Source of the DNA: JAGVPT01 sp964384415
GTDB lineage: Bacteria; Bacteroidota; Ignavibacteria; UBA10030; UBA8401
DNA length: 64,000 nt
Reading direction: 5' to 3'
Assembly (NCBI GenBank): GCA_964384415.1
Contig: CAYLMV010000004.1
Location: 8,358 to 72,357 of the forward strand
Position numbers and translations under genes: made by a program. Shown here piece by piece: positions 54,050-62,475 of this stretch. Under the pieces are notes generated by a model. The model had not been told where the DNA came from. It was given only the letters and a program-made list of their open reading frames with translations, and made no database searches. The stretch's first letter is position 1, and the number at the start of each line of letters is the position of its first letter.

Positions 54050-55189
54050 TCATGCACCCTGAGCTGCCTTTGTATTCAAGATGCGTTCGTAGTGGCGCTC
54101 GTACTGCGCAACGATCTGCTCGATATCAAAATTTTCCACCGCACGTCTTCGTCCTGCCTTCGCGAACATTTCCCGGCGGGTGTCGTTTGTCAGGAGTTCA
54201 ATCGCATATTTCGCCATCCGTTCCACATCGCCGATTTCGGCGATATACCCCGTCTCGCCGTGAACATTAAGTTCTGGCAGGCCGCCGACGCTCGATGAGA
54301 CCACCGGAACTCCGCACGACATCGCCTCGAGAGCCGAAAGTCCGAAACTTTCAGACTGGCTCGGCATTAGGAACAGGTCGGACGCCGATAACAGCTCTAC
54401 CAATTCTGCCTGCTTTCCCAGGAACATGACACGGTCCTCCAGCTTGAGCTCGCGGCTCAGATTCTCGCAGCTGGACCTGTCCGGGCCGTCTCCGACGAGG
54501 AGGAGTTTCGAAGGGATTTTTTTCTGAACCAGGTCGAAGATGCGAATGACGTCGGTGACGCGCTTCACCAGCCGGAAGTTGGAAATATGGATCAGCACTT
54601 TCTCTCCCTTCGGCGCAATGGCGTTCCGGGCATCCGGCTTTTCCATCCGCGTGAAGAGCTGCGTATCGACAAAGTTCGGTATGACCTCGATATCTTTCTG
54701 CACGTTGTAATTCGTCAACGTCTTTTCTTTCAGGAAACGAGATACTGCTGTCACTCCATCGCTCTTTTCTATGCTGAACTTCATCACGGGGAGAAAGCTT
54801 GGTTCCAGGCCTACGAGAGTGATGTCGGTTCCGTGGAGAGTCGTGACGATTCGCAGATTGTCGTCGGCGAGAATTTGCTTTGCAAGGTAAGCGCTCGTCG
54901 CATGGGGAACTGCATAATGAGCGTGGATCAGGTCGAGCTTTTCAAATTTCGTCACCTCGACCATCTTGCTCGCCAGCGCCGGAGTATAGAGAGGGAATTC
55001 GAACAAGGGATACGTGGACATCTCGACTTCATGGTAGAAGATATTGTTCATGAATCCGTTCAGTCTCATCGGAATAGCGTAACTGATGAAATGAATCTGA
55101 TGGCCCCGTTTCGCCAGCGCTTTGCCAAGTTCCGTCGCGACGACGCCGCTGCCGCCATATGTCGGGTAACAGGTGATGCCAATTTTCAT
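54050..55189 (-). CDS. bshA: N-acetyl-alpha-D-glucosaminyl L-malate synthase BshA
   Basis: A 379-residue GT4 glycosyltransferase. It starts KIGITCYPTYGGSGVVATELGKALAKRGH, a BshA signature, and has HAHYAVPHATSAYLAKQIL, TTLHGTDITLVG, HISNFRLVKRVTDVI, LPSQSESFGLSALEAMSCGVPVVSS-like MPSQSESFGLSALEAMSCGVP and GETGYIAEIGDVERM. It joins GlcNAc to L-malate in the first step of bacillithiol biosynthesis, the main low-molecular-weight thiol in many Bacteroidota. No BshB or BshC is in the window. Minus strand, isolated. Confidence 0.93.
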   Translation of the reverse strand: MKIGITCYPTYGGSGVVATELGKALAKRGHQIHFISYAIPMRLNGFMNNIFYHEVEMSTYPLFEFPLYTPALASKMVEVTKFEKLDLIHAHYAVPHATSAYLAKQILADDNLRIVTTLHGTDITLVGLEPSFLPVMKFSIEKSDGVTAVSRFLKEKTLTNYNVQKDIEVIPNFVDTQLFTRMEKPDARNAIAPKGEKVLIHISNFRLVKRVTDVIRIFDLVQKKIPSKLLLVGDGPDRSSCENLSRELKLEDRVMFLGKQAELVELLSASDLFLMPSQSESFGLSALEAMSCGVPVVSSSVGGLPELNVHGETGYIAEIGDVERMAKYAIELLTNDTRREMFAKAGRRRAVENFDIEQIVAQYERHYERILNTKAAQGA

Positions 55190-55485
55190 TTTTTGAATCC
55201 TTTCAGAGTGAAAGGTAATACCTAATCCGTAGAATTACAAGGAGCGATGCATTACGCTAGTGTTACGGTTTGGAAGGTCGCTCGACGCATGCGGGCATGA
55301 TACTCCTCGAGGTGCGTCATTCCGTAGCGGTTAAGTCGGGGATCTTTGCCTCAACTGTTCAATGTACTAAGATTGCAACACCACAGGCATGGCGTGCTTC
55401 GTCAATGCGGCTTGATGGACCTCATTGCACCCGAGCCGCCATTTTGCTACTTTGTCGCATTCGTTACTTACCCACAGGAGGAACA

Positions 55486-56568
55486 ATGAAAGCTCTCACC
55501 ATGATAATGTCAATCCTGCTTATGCTGACGATGGCCCAATCCCAAACGAAAAGAGAGGTGAAAAAGCTTCCCCCCGATGTCGTGCCCGCCCCGAAGACGT
55601 ACGATGGAAAAATCTGGGGCATGACGTTCAGCGATTTCTCTTACGTCGCTCAGTCGGAAGACGCGGTTCAAAAAGGGACGAATTCGTTTGCATTCCGGCG
55701 CATATACCTCGGCTACGACCAGAGCATTTCCGATCAATTTTCGGCACAAATACTTCTTGAGGCCAGCAATGCAGACACCTCGTTTACGGGGACGATGGAC
55801 TTTCATGTGAAGCACGCTTATCTCGAATGGAAGGAACTTGTTCCATCCTCGAGCATTTTCTTCGGCCTTTCCCAGACTCCTTCGATGGCGCTCTCCGAAA
55901 AAATGTGGGGCTACCGATCGCTCGAGAAGGTAATTCTGGATCGGAACGGTTTAGTCCAGACAAGCGACATGGGTGTGGGATTGAAGGGTCAGTTTGCGTC
56001 GGATGGGAGTGTAGGGTATGCCCTAATGGCCGGTAACGGACAGGGAATCAGGTTGGAGAACGACAAGCTAAAACGTTTTTACGGTGAATTCTATTTTCAA
56101 CCGATAAAGGGGGGAGTGGTAGAATTGTATACCGACTACGAAAACGGAGCGAACGCCGAATCCAAGCTGACGGGCAAGGGACTTCTCGGATACCAATCGC
56201 CGGGTGCATCAATCGGGGCGGAGGGGTTTTACCGAACCGTGAAGAACGGCGCGGCAGGAACGGCGGGAGCCGATTCGAATATTGTCGGAGCTTCTGCATA
56301 CACATCATTTCATATTGCAGAGTCGTTCCGCGGCGTTCTTCGCGCCGACTTTTACGACGCCAATTACGCTGTAACAACCTCCGGTCTTCGCGAAATATTC
56401 GGCTTGGCAGGACTCGACTACGAACCTGCAAAGGATATCGATGTTATCCCAAACGTACTTTACACGCACCGGCTGTATAAGAACAAACAGGGCGGGGATC
56501 CCTCGTTGACCGACGATATCACTGTACGGCTGACCGTTGCCTACGCATTTTCCGCTCGCGTTCCATGA
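55486..56568 (+). CDS. Outer-membrane porin (OprO/P-like beta-barrel)
   Basis: A 360-residue protein. ATG 55486 has an excellent CAGGAGG site before it and starts a signal peptide (KALTMIMSILLMLTMAQSQ); a longer frame upstream to 55270 has no support. The mature part shows barrel strand alternation: FAFRRIYLGYDQSISDQFSAQIL, FHVKHAYLEWKEL, SIFFGLSQTPSM, GVGLKGQF, GEFYFQPIKGGVVELYTDYENG, ending ITVRLTVAYAFSAR. It is like phosphate-selective or general porins of the OprO/P family. The ion or sugar selectivity cannot be told. It overlaps YigZ by 4 bp. Confidence 0.75.
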   Translation: MKALTMIMSILLMLTMAQSQTKREVKKLPPDVVPAPKTYDGKIWGMTFSDFSYVAQSEDAVQKGTNSFAFRRIYLGYDQSISDQFSAQILLEASNADTSFTGTMDFHVKHAYLEWKELVPSSSIFFGLSQTPSMALSEKMWGYRSLEKVILDRNGLVQTSDMGVGLKGQFASDGSVGYALMAGNGQGIRLENDKLKRFYGEFYFQPIKGGVVELYTDYENGANAESKLTGKGLLGYQSPGASIGAEGFYRTVKNGAAGTAGADSNIVGASAYTSFHIAESFRGVLRADFYDANYAVTTSGLREIFGLAGLDYEPAKDIDVIPNVLYTHRLYKNKQGGDPSLTDDITVRLTVAYAFSARVP

Positions 56569-57191
56569 GAGACGAGTATCAATCTGTGAAGTCTCCGCAT
56601 TCGAAGACCCTGAAAGTTGAGGGCTCGAAATTTATTGCTGATGCGTTCCCGGTCGAAAGCCGCACAGAAGCCGACGCGTGGCTGGCAAAGGTCCGAAAAA
56701 AGTATCACGATGCTACTCACCATTGCTTTGCGTACGCGATCGGGAGCGAACGGGACGAATTCCGCTACTCCGATGCCGGCGAGCCCTCTGGAACGGCCGG
56801 GATCAAAATATTCTCAGCGATTCAGTCAAAAGATCTCTCGGACATTTCTCTTGTCGTGACAAGATATTTTGGTGGGACAAAACTTGGAGTGGGGGGACTT
56901 GGACGGGCGTACTTTGATGCCGCGAGTTTGGTGCTCTCAGAATCCGAAGTCGTAAAGAAAATAATCGCCGAGGAAATTCAGATCACATTTCCGTATGAGG
57001 ACACGAACGGAGTGATGACGCTTATTACCCGCAGCCGCGTGAAGATTGCCGATACTGTTTACGATGATGACGTTACGCTTCGCATCCTGGTACGCGAAGG
57101 AATGGCAGCGGGCCTGCTCGGAGAACTGAAAAACGTCACAAGGGGAAATCTGGCATCGAAAGTCATGTCGACGGGGCCCCGGTTGGCGTAA
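56565..57191 (+). CDS. YigZ/IMPACT-family protein
   Basis: A 208-residue protein of the YigZ/UPF0029 (IMPACT) family. It has KVEGSKFIADAFPVESRTEADAWLAKVRKKYHDATHHCFAYAIG, then FRYSDAGEPSGTAGIKIFSAI and VVTRYFGGTKLGVGGLGRAYFDAA, all family blocks, with a C-terminal ferredoxin-like domain. The family regulates translation in eukaryotes (IMPACT) and has an unclear role in bacteria, possibly on ribosome or RNA. The start overlaps the porin stop as ATGA, so the two are coupled. Confidence 0.92.
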   Translation: MRDEYQSVKSPHSKTLKVEGSKFIADAFPVESRTEADAWLAKVRKKYHDATHHCFAYAIGSERDEFRYSDAGEPSGTAGIKIFSAIQSKDLSDISLVVTRYFGGTKLGVGGLGRAYFDAASLVLSESEVVKKIIAEEIQITFPYEDTNGVMTLITRSRVKIADTVYDDDVTLRILVREGMAAGLLGELKNVTRGNLASKVMSTGPRLA

Positions 57192-57279
57192 GATTGAAGT
57201 GCGGCTTTGACGATCCACGAACGCGGGCAAATCTCCAAATCGCGGAATAATGATCACACCTGGACACTCTTGTCGGACA

Positions 57280-58491
57280 TCAACCTGATTGCTTAGTGAA
57301 TCCGCAGATCGTAGCCGTGTCGAGCGCTATCATCAATTCTTCGTTGGTGGGAACAACGAAGACCTTCACACGAGAGTCGGAAGTTTGAATCGCCTTTTCC
57401 TTTTCGGATGAGCTGTTCTTCGATTCGTCCAATTCGATCCCGAGAAATCCCAGGTTCTGACAGCACATCTTTCGGACATCCGGGCTGTTCTCGCCGATCC
57501 CGCCGGTGAATACAATCGCATCGGCTCCTCCCATTGCGGCCATATATGCTCCGATGTATTTCTTGATCCTGTAGTTAAAAACATCGAAGGCATACTGGGC
57601 TCTCTTGTTTCCCTGTTTCATCTCAGAGATGATTTCGCGCATATCGCTGCTCACTCCGGAAATCCCCATGAGGCCGCTATGCTTATTCAATAGAGTGTTC
57701 GCTTCCGAATAATTCAGGCCTTCCTTCGACATGATATGAAGAATAATATACGGATCGATATCGCCGCTGCGTGTTCCCATGAGGAGCCCCTCGAGCGGAG
57801 TTAACCCCATGGATGTATCTACGGAGGTTCCTCTGTCGACCGCCGCCATACTGCAGCCATTGCCGAGGTGGCAGGTGACCAGTTTCAGGTCGGCGTACTC
57901 CCGCCTCATTAATTCAGCCGTTCGTTGTGCGACAAACTTATGACTAGTCCCATGGAATCCATAACGGCGTATTTTGTGTTCGGAGTAAAGGGAATACGGA
58001 ATTCCATACAAGTACGCGTGCGGGGGCATCTTCTGGTGAAACGCCGTATCGAAGACTGCGACCTGCGGCACATTCGGGAGGTGAACGTGGCACGCGCTGA
58101 TGCCGCGCAGGTTGTGCGGGTTATGCAGCGGTGCAATGTCAACATTGTCGCGGATCCGTTTGATGACATCATCATCAATAAGAACGGAGGCGCTGAACGC
58201 TTCGCCGCCGTGAACCACGCGATGGCCGACGGCATCGATCTGCCCTTTGTCCGTGAGAACGCCGTGGTTCTTGCTCAGAAGGACGGCAAGGATGTACTCG
58301 ATCGCCGTCGTGTGGTCGAGAATCTCGCCCGTAATTTTTATTTCATCGCCGTCCGACCGAAGATTGGTCAGTACCGCACCGCTCATTCCGATCCGGTCGA
58401 CGATTCCTTTCGCGCGCGCCTGACGTGTTTCGATTTCGATCAGTTGGTACTTGACAGAGGAACTGCCGCAGTTGACAACAAGAATATTCAT
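57280..58491 (-). CDS. ackA: Acetate kinase
   Basis: A 403-residue ASKHA kinase. It starts NILVVNCGSSSVKYQLIEI, with VGHRVVHGGEAF, FDTAFHQKMPPHAYLYGIPYSLY, RRYGFHGTSHKFVAQR, VTCHLGNGCSMAAVDRGTSVDTSMGLTPLEGLLMGTRSGDIDP, IVFTGGIGENSPDVR. It interconverts acetate plus ATP and acetyl phosphate. With acetyl-CoA synthetase it gives two acetate routes in this window; phosphotransacetylase is not seen here. Next to it on the same strand, 35 bp upstream, is a 3-hydroxyacyl-CoA dehydrogenase. Confidence 0.96.
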   Translation of the reverse strand: MNILVVNCGSSSVKYQLIEIETRQARAKGIVDRIGMSGAVLTNLRSDGDEIKITGEILDHTTAIEYILAVLLSKNHGVLTDKGQIDAVGHRVVHGGEAFSASVLIDDDVIKRIRDNVDIAPLHNPHNLRGISACHVHLPNVPQVAVFDTAFHQKMPPHAYLYGIPYSLYSEHKIRRYGFHGTSHKFVAQRTAELMRREYADLKLVTCHLGNGCSMAAVDRGTSVDTSMGLTPLEGLLMGTRSGDIDPYIILHIMSKEGLNYSEANTLLNKHSGLMGISGVSSDMREIISEMKQGNKRAQYAFDVFNYRIKKYIGAYMAAMGGADAIVFTGGIGENSPDVRKMCCQNLGFLGIELDESKNSSSEKEKAIQTSDSRVKVFVVPTNEELMIALDTATICGFTKQSG

Positions 58492-58526
58492 CGTCTTTTA
58501 AGGTTGGGTTCTAAAGTGGGGGAGCG

Positions 58527-59462
58527 TCAGGCGGAGTGTTTCCCCTGATCATTGTATTTGAAAAAGCCCTCGCCGTTCTTTCGCCCCAATTTTCCTTCGC
58601 GCACCATCCGGCGTAGAAGAGGGCAGGGACGATACTTTGCATCGCCTAGCTCATGGAAGAGAGACTCCATCCAGGCAAGGACTTCATCCAGCCCCATCAT
58701 ATCGGCGAGTTCGAGAGGGCCGTACTGGAAATTGTAGCCAAGCTTCATTGCCGTGTCTATGCCCTCGGCGGTCGCGACCCCTTCCATGAGCACGTGCATT
58801 GCTTCGTTGAGCAGGGGAACGATAACCCGGGTCGTGACGAACCCGGGATATTCGAAAACCTCCACAGGAGTCTTGCCGAGCCTCTCGGCAAACTTCTTGA
58901 CGACCAGAAAAGTGGCGTCGGAAGTCTTGAGACCACGCACCAACTCGACTAACGGAATTTTCGGTACGGGATTCAGAAAATGCATGCCGATCACTTTGTC
59001 GGGACGCTTTGTCGCCGCTGCGAGCTTCGAGAGGTTGAGCGTGGACGTGTTCGAAATAAAAATCGTTTCCGGCGAACACAACTCATCGAGCTCGGCAAAT
59101 ATCCTTCTTTTCATTTCGAAGTTTTCGTCGACTGCCTCGATGATGAGGTTGCACTCCGCTGCGTTCTTGAACTCTGTGGAGCCGTGAATGCGTGAGAAAA
59201 TGGCGTTCTTTTCGCTCTTGGTGATCGTCCATCGCTGAATATCCCGATCCATTCCCTCCAGCAGCGAATTCGTCATTGCTGTCAATTGCTTGTCTGTTTT
59301 TTCAATTGCGACGACTTCGATGCCGTGCGCCGCAATAGTTTGAGCGATACCCTGGCCCATGACGCCAAGCCCGATAACGGCGACAGCATTAATCCCGTCC
59401 TGATCAGTCTTCTCCAGCTTCATATCCCTGAGAATATCTTCTATCTTGATGTTCGTAGCCAT
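58527..59462 (-). CDS. 3-hydroxybutyryl/3-hydroxyacyl-CoA dehydrogenase
   Basis: A 311-residue NAD(P)-linked dehydrogenase. It starts after about 25 extra residues with the Rossmann motif AVAVIGLGVMGQGIAQTIAAHG, followed by LIIEAVDENFEMKRRIFAELDELCSPETIFISNTSTLNLSKLA, the catalytic GMHFLNPVPKIPLVELVRGLKT (His) and NEAMHVLMEGVATAEGIDTAMKLG. It oxidises 3-hydroxyacyl-CoA in fatty-acid degradation or reduces acetoacetyl-CoA in butyrate and polyhydroxybutyrate-like routes. An inverted-repeat operator candidate lies about 30-45 bases before the start. Confidence 0.93.
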   Translation of the reverse strand: MATNIKIEDILRDMKLEKTDQDGINAVAVIGLGVMGQGIAQTIAAHGIEVVAIEKTDKQLTAMTNSLLEGMDRDIQRWTITKSEKNAIFSRIHGSTEFKNAAECNLIIEAVDENFEMKRRIFAELDELCSPETIFISNTSTLNLSKLAAATKRPDKVIGMHFLNPVPKIPLVELVRGLKTSDATFLVVKKFAERLGKTPVEVFEYPGFVTTRVIVPLLNEAMHVLMEGVATAEGIDTAMKLGYNFQYGPLELADMMGLDEVLAWMESLFHELGDAKYRPCPLLRRMVREGKLGRKNGEGFFKYNDQGKHSA

Positions 59463-59492
59463 TGTAGTATTGTCAATCGAATAGTTATTAAG

Positions 59493-59509
59493 GTCACACG
59501 TAATGTGAC
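59493..59509. promoter_or_regulatory. Operator-like inverted repeat GTCACA-N5-TGTGAC
   Basis: Perfect 6-bp arms separated by five bases, 31 bases before the start of the 3-hydroxyacyl-CoA dehydrogenase gene. The form is typical for a dimeric regulator; the regulator is unknown. Confidence 0.5.
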
Positions 59510-59838
59510 AAATGTGATGCCAAGCCCTAAATCGCTTATTCTCTTCAAATTAGGAACATTGTTCTGCACTATTTGTGATTTCGAGAAAAAATCCACTGAA
59601 ACTTACCCAAAAATGATACCCAAGTCAACAACAGGAACCGGGAGTTGTCGAGTCAATTTGAAAAGGCCTGCGGAGGTGGCGTGATTGATTTCGGTAAATG
59701 CACTCGACCTATCAATCTGATCAGAAAATCGCTGGATGAATCATAAAGTGCCGAAGCTCAGACAATGAGCCAGTTTCGGTCCGTCAGTATGACAAGAGTG
59801 GTCTATTTTGAGTCATGGGTCATTGCGACGCGTTTTTT

Positions 59839-59878
59839 GGCGAAGCAATCCCCGTGATAAATGGTGGATCGCTTCGCC
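59839..59878. repeat. REP-like imperfect inverted repeat
   Basis: GGCGAAGCAATCC (59839-59851) and GGATCGCTTCGCC (59866-59878) pair with one mismatch. The CATTGCGAC...GCGAAGCAATC wording resembles an intergenic palindrome family that is very common in Bacteroidota/Chlorobi genomes. Confidence 0.6.
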
Positions 59879-59953
59879 TCCCCACATAGAACGCCGGGGT
59901 CCTTGCAATGAATCGTTCTTCCAAAATGCACCGCTACCAAAGCCCATTGATTC

Positions 59954-59982
59954 TTGACTTTTCGCCTCAGGTTGATTATTTT
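59954..59982 (+). promoter_or_regulatory. sigma70-like promoter candidate upstream of the Fe-S operon
   Basis: TTGACT (59954-59959), 17 bases, then TATTTT (59977-59982), which would drive transcription towards the Rrf2 gene, about 115 bases away. Confidence 0.35.
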
Positions 59983-60066
59983 ATGTGAGTGTTTGATGTG
60001 TGCCGAACGAATTTGGTCGGATTGATGTTATACTGGCAGAGGTTTTTGCCACTTTTTTTTGGATGT

Positions 60067-60091
60067 AAATAAGACTTTTTAGGTCGGGTAT
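60067..60091 (+). promoter_or_regulatory. IscR type-1-like operator directly upstream of the Rrf2 regulator
   Basis: A 25-bp imperfect palindrome whose complement begins ATACCCGAC and contains AAAAAGTC. It fits most positions of the E. coli IscR type 1 site (ATA...GAC...GTC), with about 18 of 25 positions agreeing by eye. It ends 7 bases before the regulator start. Confidence 0.5.
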
Positions 60092-60098
60092 AGAGTAG

Positions 60099-60503
60099 AT
60101 GCTCAAGCTGTCGAAAAAAATTGAATACGGACTAATCGCCATCAGGCATATCGCTGCGGCTGATTCCAGCAGGATCACGACAGCGAAAGAAATCGCTGAC
60201 CGGTATAAGATCCCGTACGAGCTCCTCGCGAAAGTGATGCAGAAACTGGCGAAGAGGGGATTTATCGTATCGCACCAGGGGGTCTATGGAGGTTATACTC
60301 TGGCGAAAGGTGCGGGCGAGATGTCAATCTCGTCGATCATCAACGCGATTGAAGGACAGCTGCCCGCGATTACTCAGTGCATTGCCGAGAGCCCCGATAG
60401 TTGTTCTATCTATGATAATTGCACCATAAAGAATCCACTGGGTAAAATACAGATGAACATCGATTCGGTTTTTAAAACGATGAAGCTTTCTGAGATCGTC
60501 TGA
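60099..60503 (+). CDS. Rrf2/IscR-family transcriptional regulator
   Basis: A 134-residue regulator with the Rrf2 winged helix (MLKLSKKIEYGLIAIRHIA, AKEIADRYKIPYELLAKVMQKLAKRGFIVSHQGVYGGYTLAK). Cys94, Cys102 and Cys108 (QCIAESPDSCSIYDNC) are placed like the three Fe-S ligands of IscR, so a [2Fe-2S] cluster is probable. It likely senses Fe-S status and represses the following operon and itself; an IscR-like site sits immediately upstream. The cysteine desulfurase start overlaps its stop by 1 bp. Confidence 0.9.
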   Translation: MLKLSKKIEYGLIAIRHIAAADSSRITTAKEIADRYKIPYELLAKVMQKLAKRGFIVSHQGVYGGYTLAKGAGEMSISSIINAIEGQLPAITQCIAESPDSCSIYDNCTIKNPLGKIQMNIDSVFKTMKLSEIV

Positions 60504-61714
60504 TGAAACTTCCCGTCTACATGGACAATCATGCTACAACGCCGGCGGACCCGAGAGTGGTTGAAGCGATGATGCCGTATTTCACGGAGCGTTTTGGAAA
60601 CGCCGCGAGCCATCAGCACCGTTTCGGTTGGGAAGCTGACGGGGCTGTTGAGCATGCCAGAAAGACAATCGCACGTGCGATCAATGCCGATTCGAAGGAA
60701 ATTGTATTTACGAGCGGGGCGACAGAGGCGAACAACCTGGTTCTCAAAGGGGTTGCAGAAGCATTGCGCGCAAAGGGAAATCACATCGTCACTTCAAAAA
60801 CCGAACACCGTTCGGTGCTGGATGTCTGTGCAGTACTTGAAAAGAGCGGATTCCGGGTCAGTTACATTGATGCGGATGAACATGGAATCGTCCATCCTGA
60901 GTCCGTTCGAGAGGCAATCACTGACGATACGGTTCTCGTATCTGTCATGATGGCGAACAACGAAATCGGATCAATTGCCCCCATCGCGGAGATCGGCAAA
61001 CTGTGTCTCGAGAAGGGAGTTCTCTTCCATTCGGACGCGACGCAGGCGTTCGGCAAGACTGCTGTCGATGTTCGCTCGATGAACATTCATCTTCTCTCGA
61101 TGAGCGCGCACAAGATGTATGGTCCCAAGGGAATCGGCGCGCTCTACGTCCGTTCGAAAAACCCCCGCGTTCGGGTTGTTCAGCAGCAAGATGGCGGCGG
61201 ACACGAACAAGGAATGCGTTCCGGCACTTTGAATGTTCCGGCCATTGTCGGATTCGGAAGAGCGGTCGAAATCGCCATGAGGGAGTTGCCTGAAGAATCT
61301 GCCAGGGTGGCATCGCTGCGCGACAGGCTTGAAACGCGCCTGCTCTCGATAGACGGAGTTCGGCGCAACGGTCATTCGGAGCATCGTCTCTATAGCACGA
61401 TCAGTGTTACAATACCGTTCGTTACAGCGGACAATTTGATATCTGAGCTGAAAAATGACGTTGCTCTTTCATCAGGATCTGCCTGTTCCTCGGCCGATCG
61501 CGATGCGGGGAAAGTCTCGCACGTTCTCTCTGCCATCGGCCTCGATAGTGACAGCGCTCGGTGCACCATCCGCATAGGATTGGGACGATTCACCACGGTC
61601 GAAGAAGTCGAGTACGTAAGTTCAAAGATCGGGGATGCGGTCGCATCGCTTCGGGCATCATCCCCCCAATATCAGATGAGCAAAAAAAACGAATCGCATA
61701 AGATGACGGCGTAA
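60503..61714 (+). CDS. Cysteine desulfurase (IscS/NifS-like)
   Basis: A 403-residue PLP enzyme: YMDNHATTPADPRVVEAMMPYF, FTSGATEANNLVLKGVAEA, TSKTEHRSVLDVCAVLEK, VSVMMANNEIGSIAPIAEIG, FHSDATQAFGKTAVDV, the PLP Lys in SMSAHKMYGPKGIGALYV, and active-site loop VALSSGSACSSADRDAGKVSHVL (Cys). This is the group I (IscS/NifS) layout, not the SufS one, although it sits with SUF scaffold genes. It provides sulfur for Fe-S assembly. Confidence 0.95.
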   Translation: MKLPVYMDNHATTPADPRVVEAMMPYFTERFGNAASHQHRFGWEADGAVEHARKTIARAINADSKEIVFTSGATEANNLVLKGVAEALRAKGNHIVTSKTEHRSVLDVCAVLEKSGFRVSYIDADEHGIVHPESVREAITDDTVLVSVMMANNEIGSIAPIAEIGKLCLEKGVLFHSDATQAFGKTAVDVRSMNIHLLSMSAHKMYGPKGIGALYVRSKNPRVRVVQQQDGGGHEQGMRSGTLNVPAIVGFGRAVEIAMRELPEESARVASLRDRLETRLLSIDGVRRNGHSEHRLYSTISVTIPFVTADNLISELKNDVALSSGSACSSADRDAGKVSHVLSAIGLDSDSARCTIRIGLGRFTTVEEVEYVSSKIGDAVASLRASSPQYQMSKKNESHKMTA

Positions 61715-61742
61715 TCCTCAATAGGGAAAGAACGACTCCATT

Positions 61743-62024
61743 ATGAAAAAATCAGCGACAGTGATTAACAATCAAGTTGAATTTCTCCACTACCTGAGAG
61801 GTAAATTTCCATTGTTTCATTTGTCGAACCTGTTTTTCAGAGATCTGCATTACGGCATCATGAGCTTCATCAACTTCAAAGGAGTAAAAATAGGTTACGG
61901 CGAGGCTGAATCTGTCGCTCGCGAAGTGGCTCAGTATTTTGAGAAGCAAAACATCTTGAAGAAAGTTAACCAGCAGGGCTGGGTGCTCCAATACCCGGAG
62001 TTCACTGCAAAAAAAGCATCATAG
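61743..62024 (+). CDS. 93-residue unknown protein in the Fe-S operon
   Basis: A small cytoplasmic protein starting MKKSATVINNQVEFLHYLRG. It contains FHLSNLFFRDLHYGIMSFINF and ESVAREVAQYFEKQNILKKVNQQGWVLQYP, a winged-helix-like helix-strand pattern. No family is recognised. It lies 28 bp after the desulfurase and 36 bp before the A-type carrier, so a role in Fe-S biogenesis is likely by context only. Other members of this operon type in Ignavibacteria may carry an equivalent, which I cannot check. Confidence 0.72.
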   Translation: MKKSATVINNQVEFLHYLRGKFPLFHLSNLFFRDLHYGIMSFINFKGVKIGYGEAESVAREVAQYFEKQNILKKVNQQGWVLQYPEFTAKKAS

Positions 62025-62060
62025 CATAACGATCACTATCATTTTCAAGGAGAGAACACA

Positions 62061-62441
62061 ATGTCTGAAGTGATGACGGCGCAGGGTCCGCAACCGATCA
62101 CAACATTGCCGGATGAGATTCAACTGACGGAGAAAGCGGCGGCGGAGGTGAGAAACATCAAAGCTTCGAACAATATTGCCGAGTCCCACGGGCTTCGCAT
62201 CGGCGTCAAAGGCGGCGGCTGCTCGGGTCTCAGCTACGTCCTTGCATTCGATGAACATCCGAATGAGAAAGATCATGTTCTCGAATTGCATGGAATCAAA
62301 GTTTTTGTCGATCAAAAAAGCATGTTTTATCTGTCGGGAACCGTTCTGGATTTCAGCGATGGATTGAACGGCCGCGGGTTTGTCTTCAATAATCCGCAAG
62401 CGGCGAAGACGTGCGGCTGCGGCAGCTCGTTCGGCGTTTGA
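62061..62441 (+). CDS. A-type Fe-S carrier (IscA/SufA/ErpA family)
   Basis: A 126-residue HesB-family carrier with the three conserved cysteines: GVKGGGCSGLSYVLAF and CGCGSSF at the C-terminus. A strong AAGGAGA site precedes the ATG. Members accept Fe-S clusters from scaffolds and deliver them to apoproteins. Located before SufB in the operon. Confidence 0.95.
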   Translation: MSEVMTAQGPQPITTLPDEIQLTEKAAAEVRNIKASNNIAESHGLRIGVKGGGCSGLSYVLAFDEHPNEKDHVLELHGIKVFVDQKSMFYLSGTVLDFSDGLNGRGFVFNNPQAAKTCGCGSSFGV

Positions 62442-62475
62442 CTTTTCCACAAAGGAATTTACGACTGGAGATTGA

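Larger units (their letters stand above)
59463..60098. other. 636-bp divergent region between hydroxyacyl-CoA dehydrogenase and Fe-S operon
   Basis: No gene is supported. It holds a 17-bp operator-like palindrome (59493-59509), a 13-bp imperfect inverted repeat (59839-59878), a sigma70-like promoter (59954-59982) and an IscR-like operator (60067-60091). Confidence 0.6.

Noticed and set aside
55270..55485. 72-residue extension of the porin
   Set aside because: The signal peptide and strong ribosome binding site mark ATG 55486 as the start.
59286..59684. 132-codon plus-strand frame over the start of the hydroxyacyl-CoA dehydrogenase gene
   Set aside because: Half of it is antisense to that gene and the rest covers the promoter region; no protein features.
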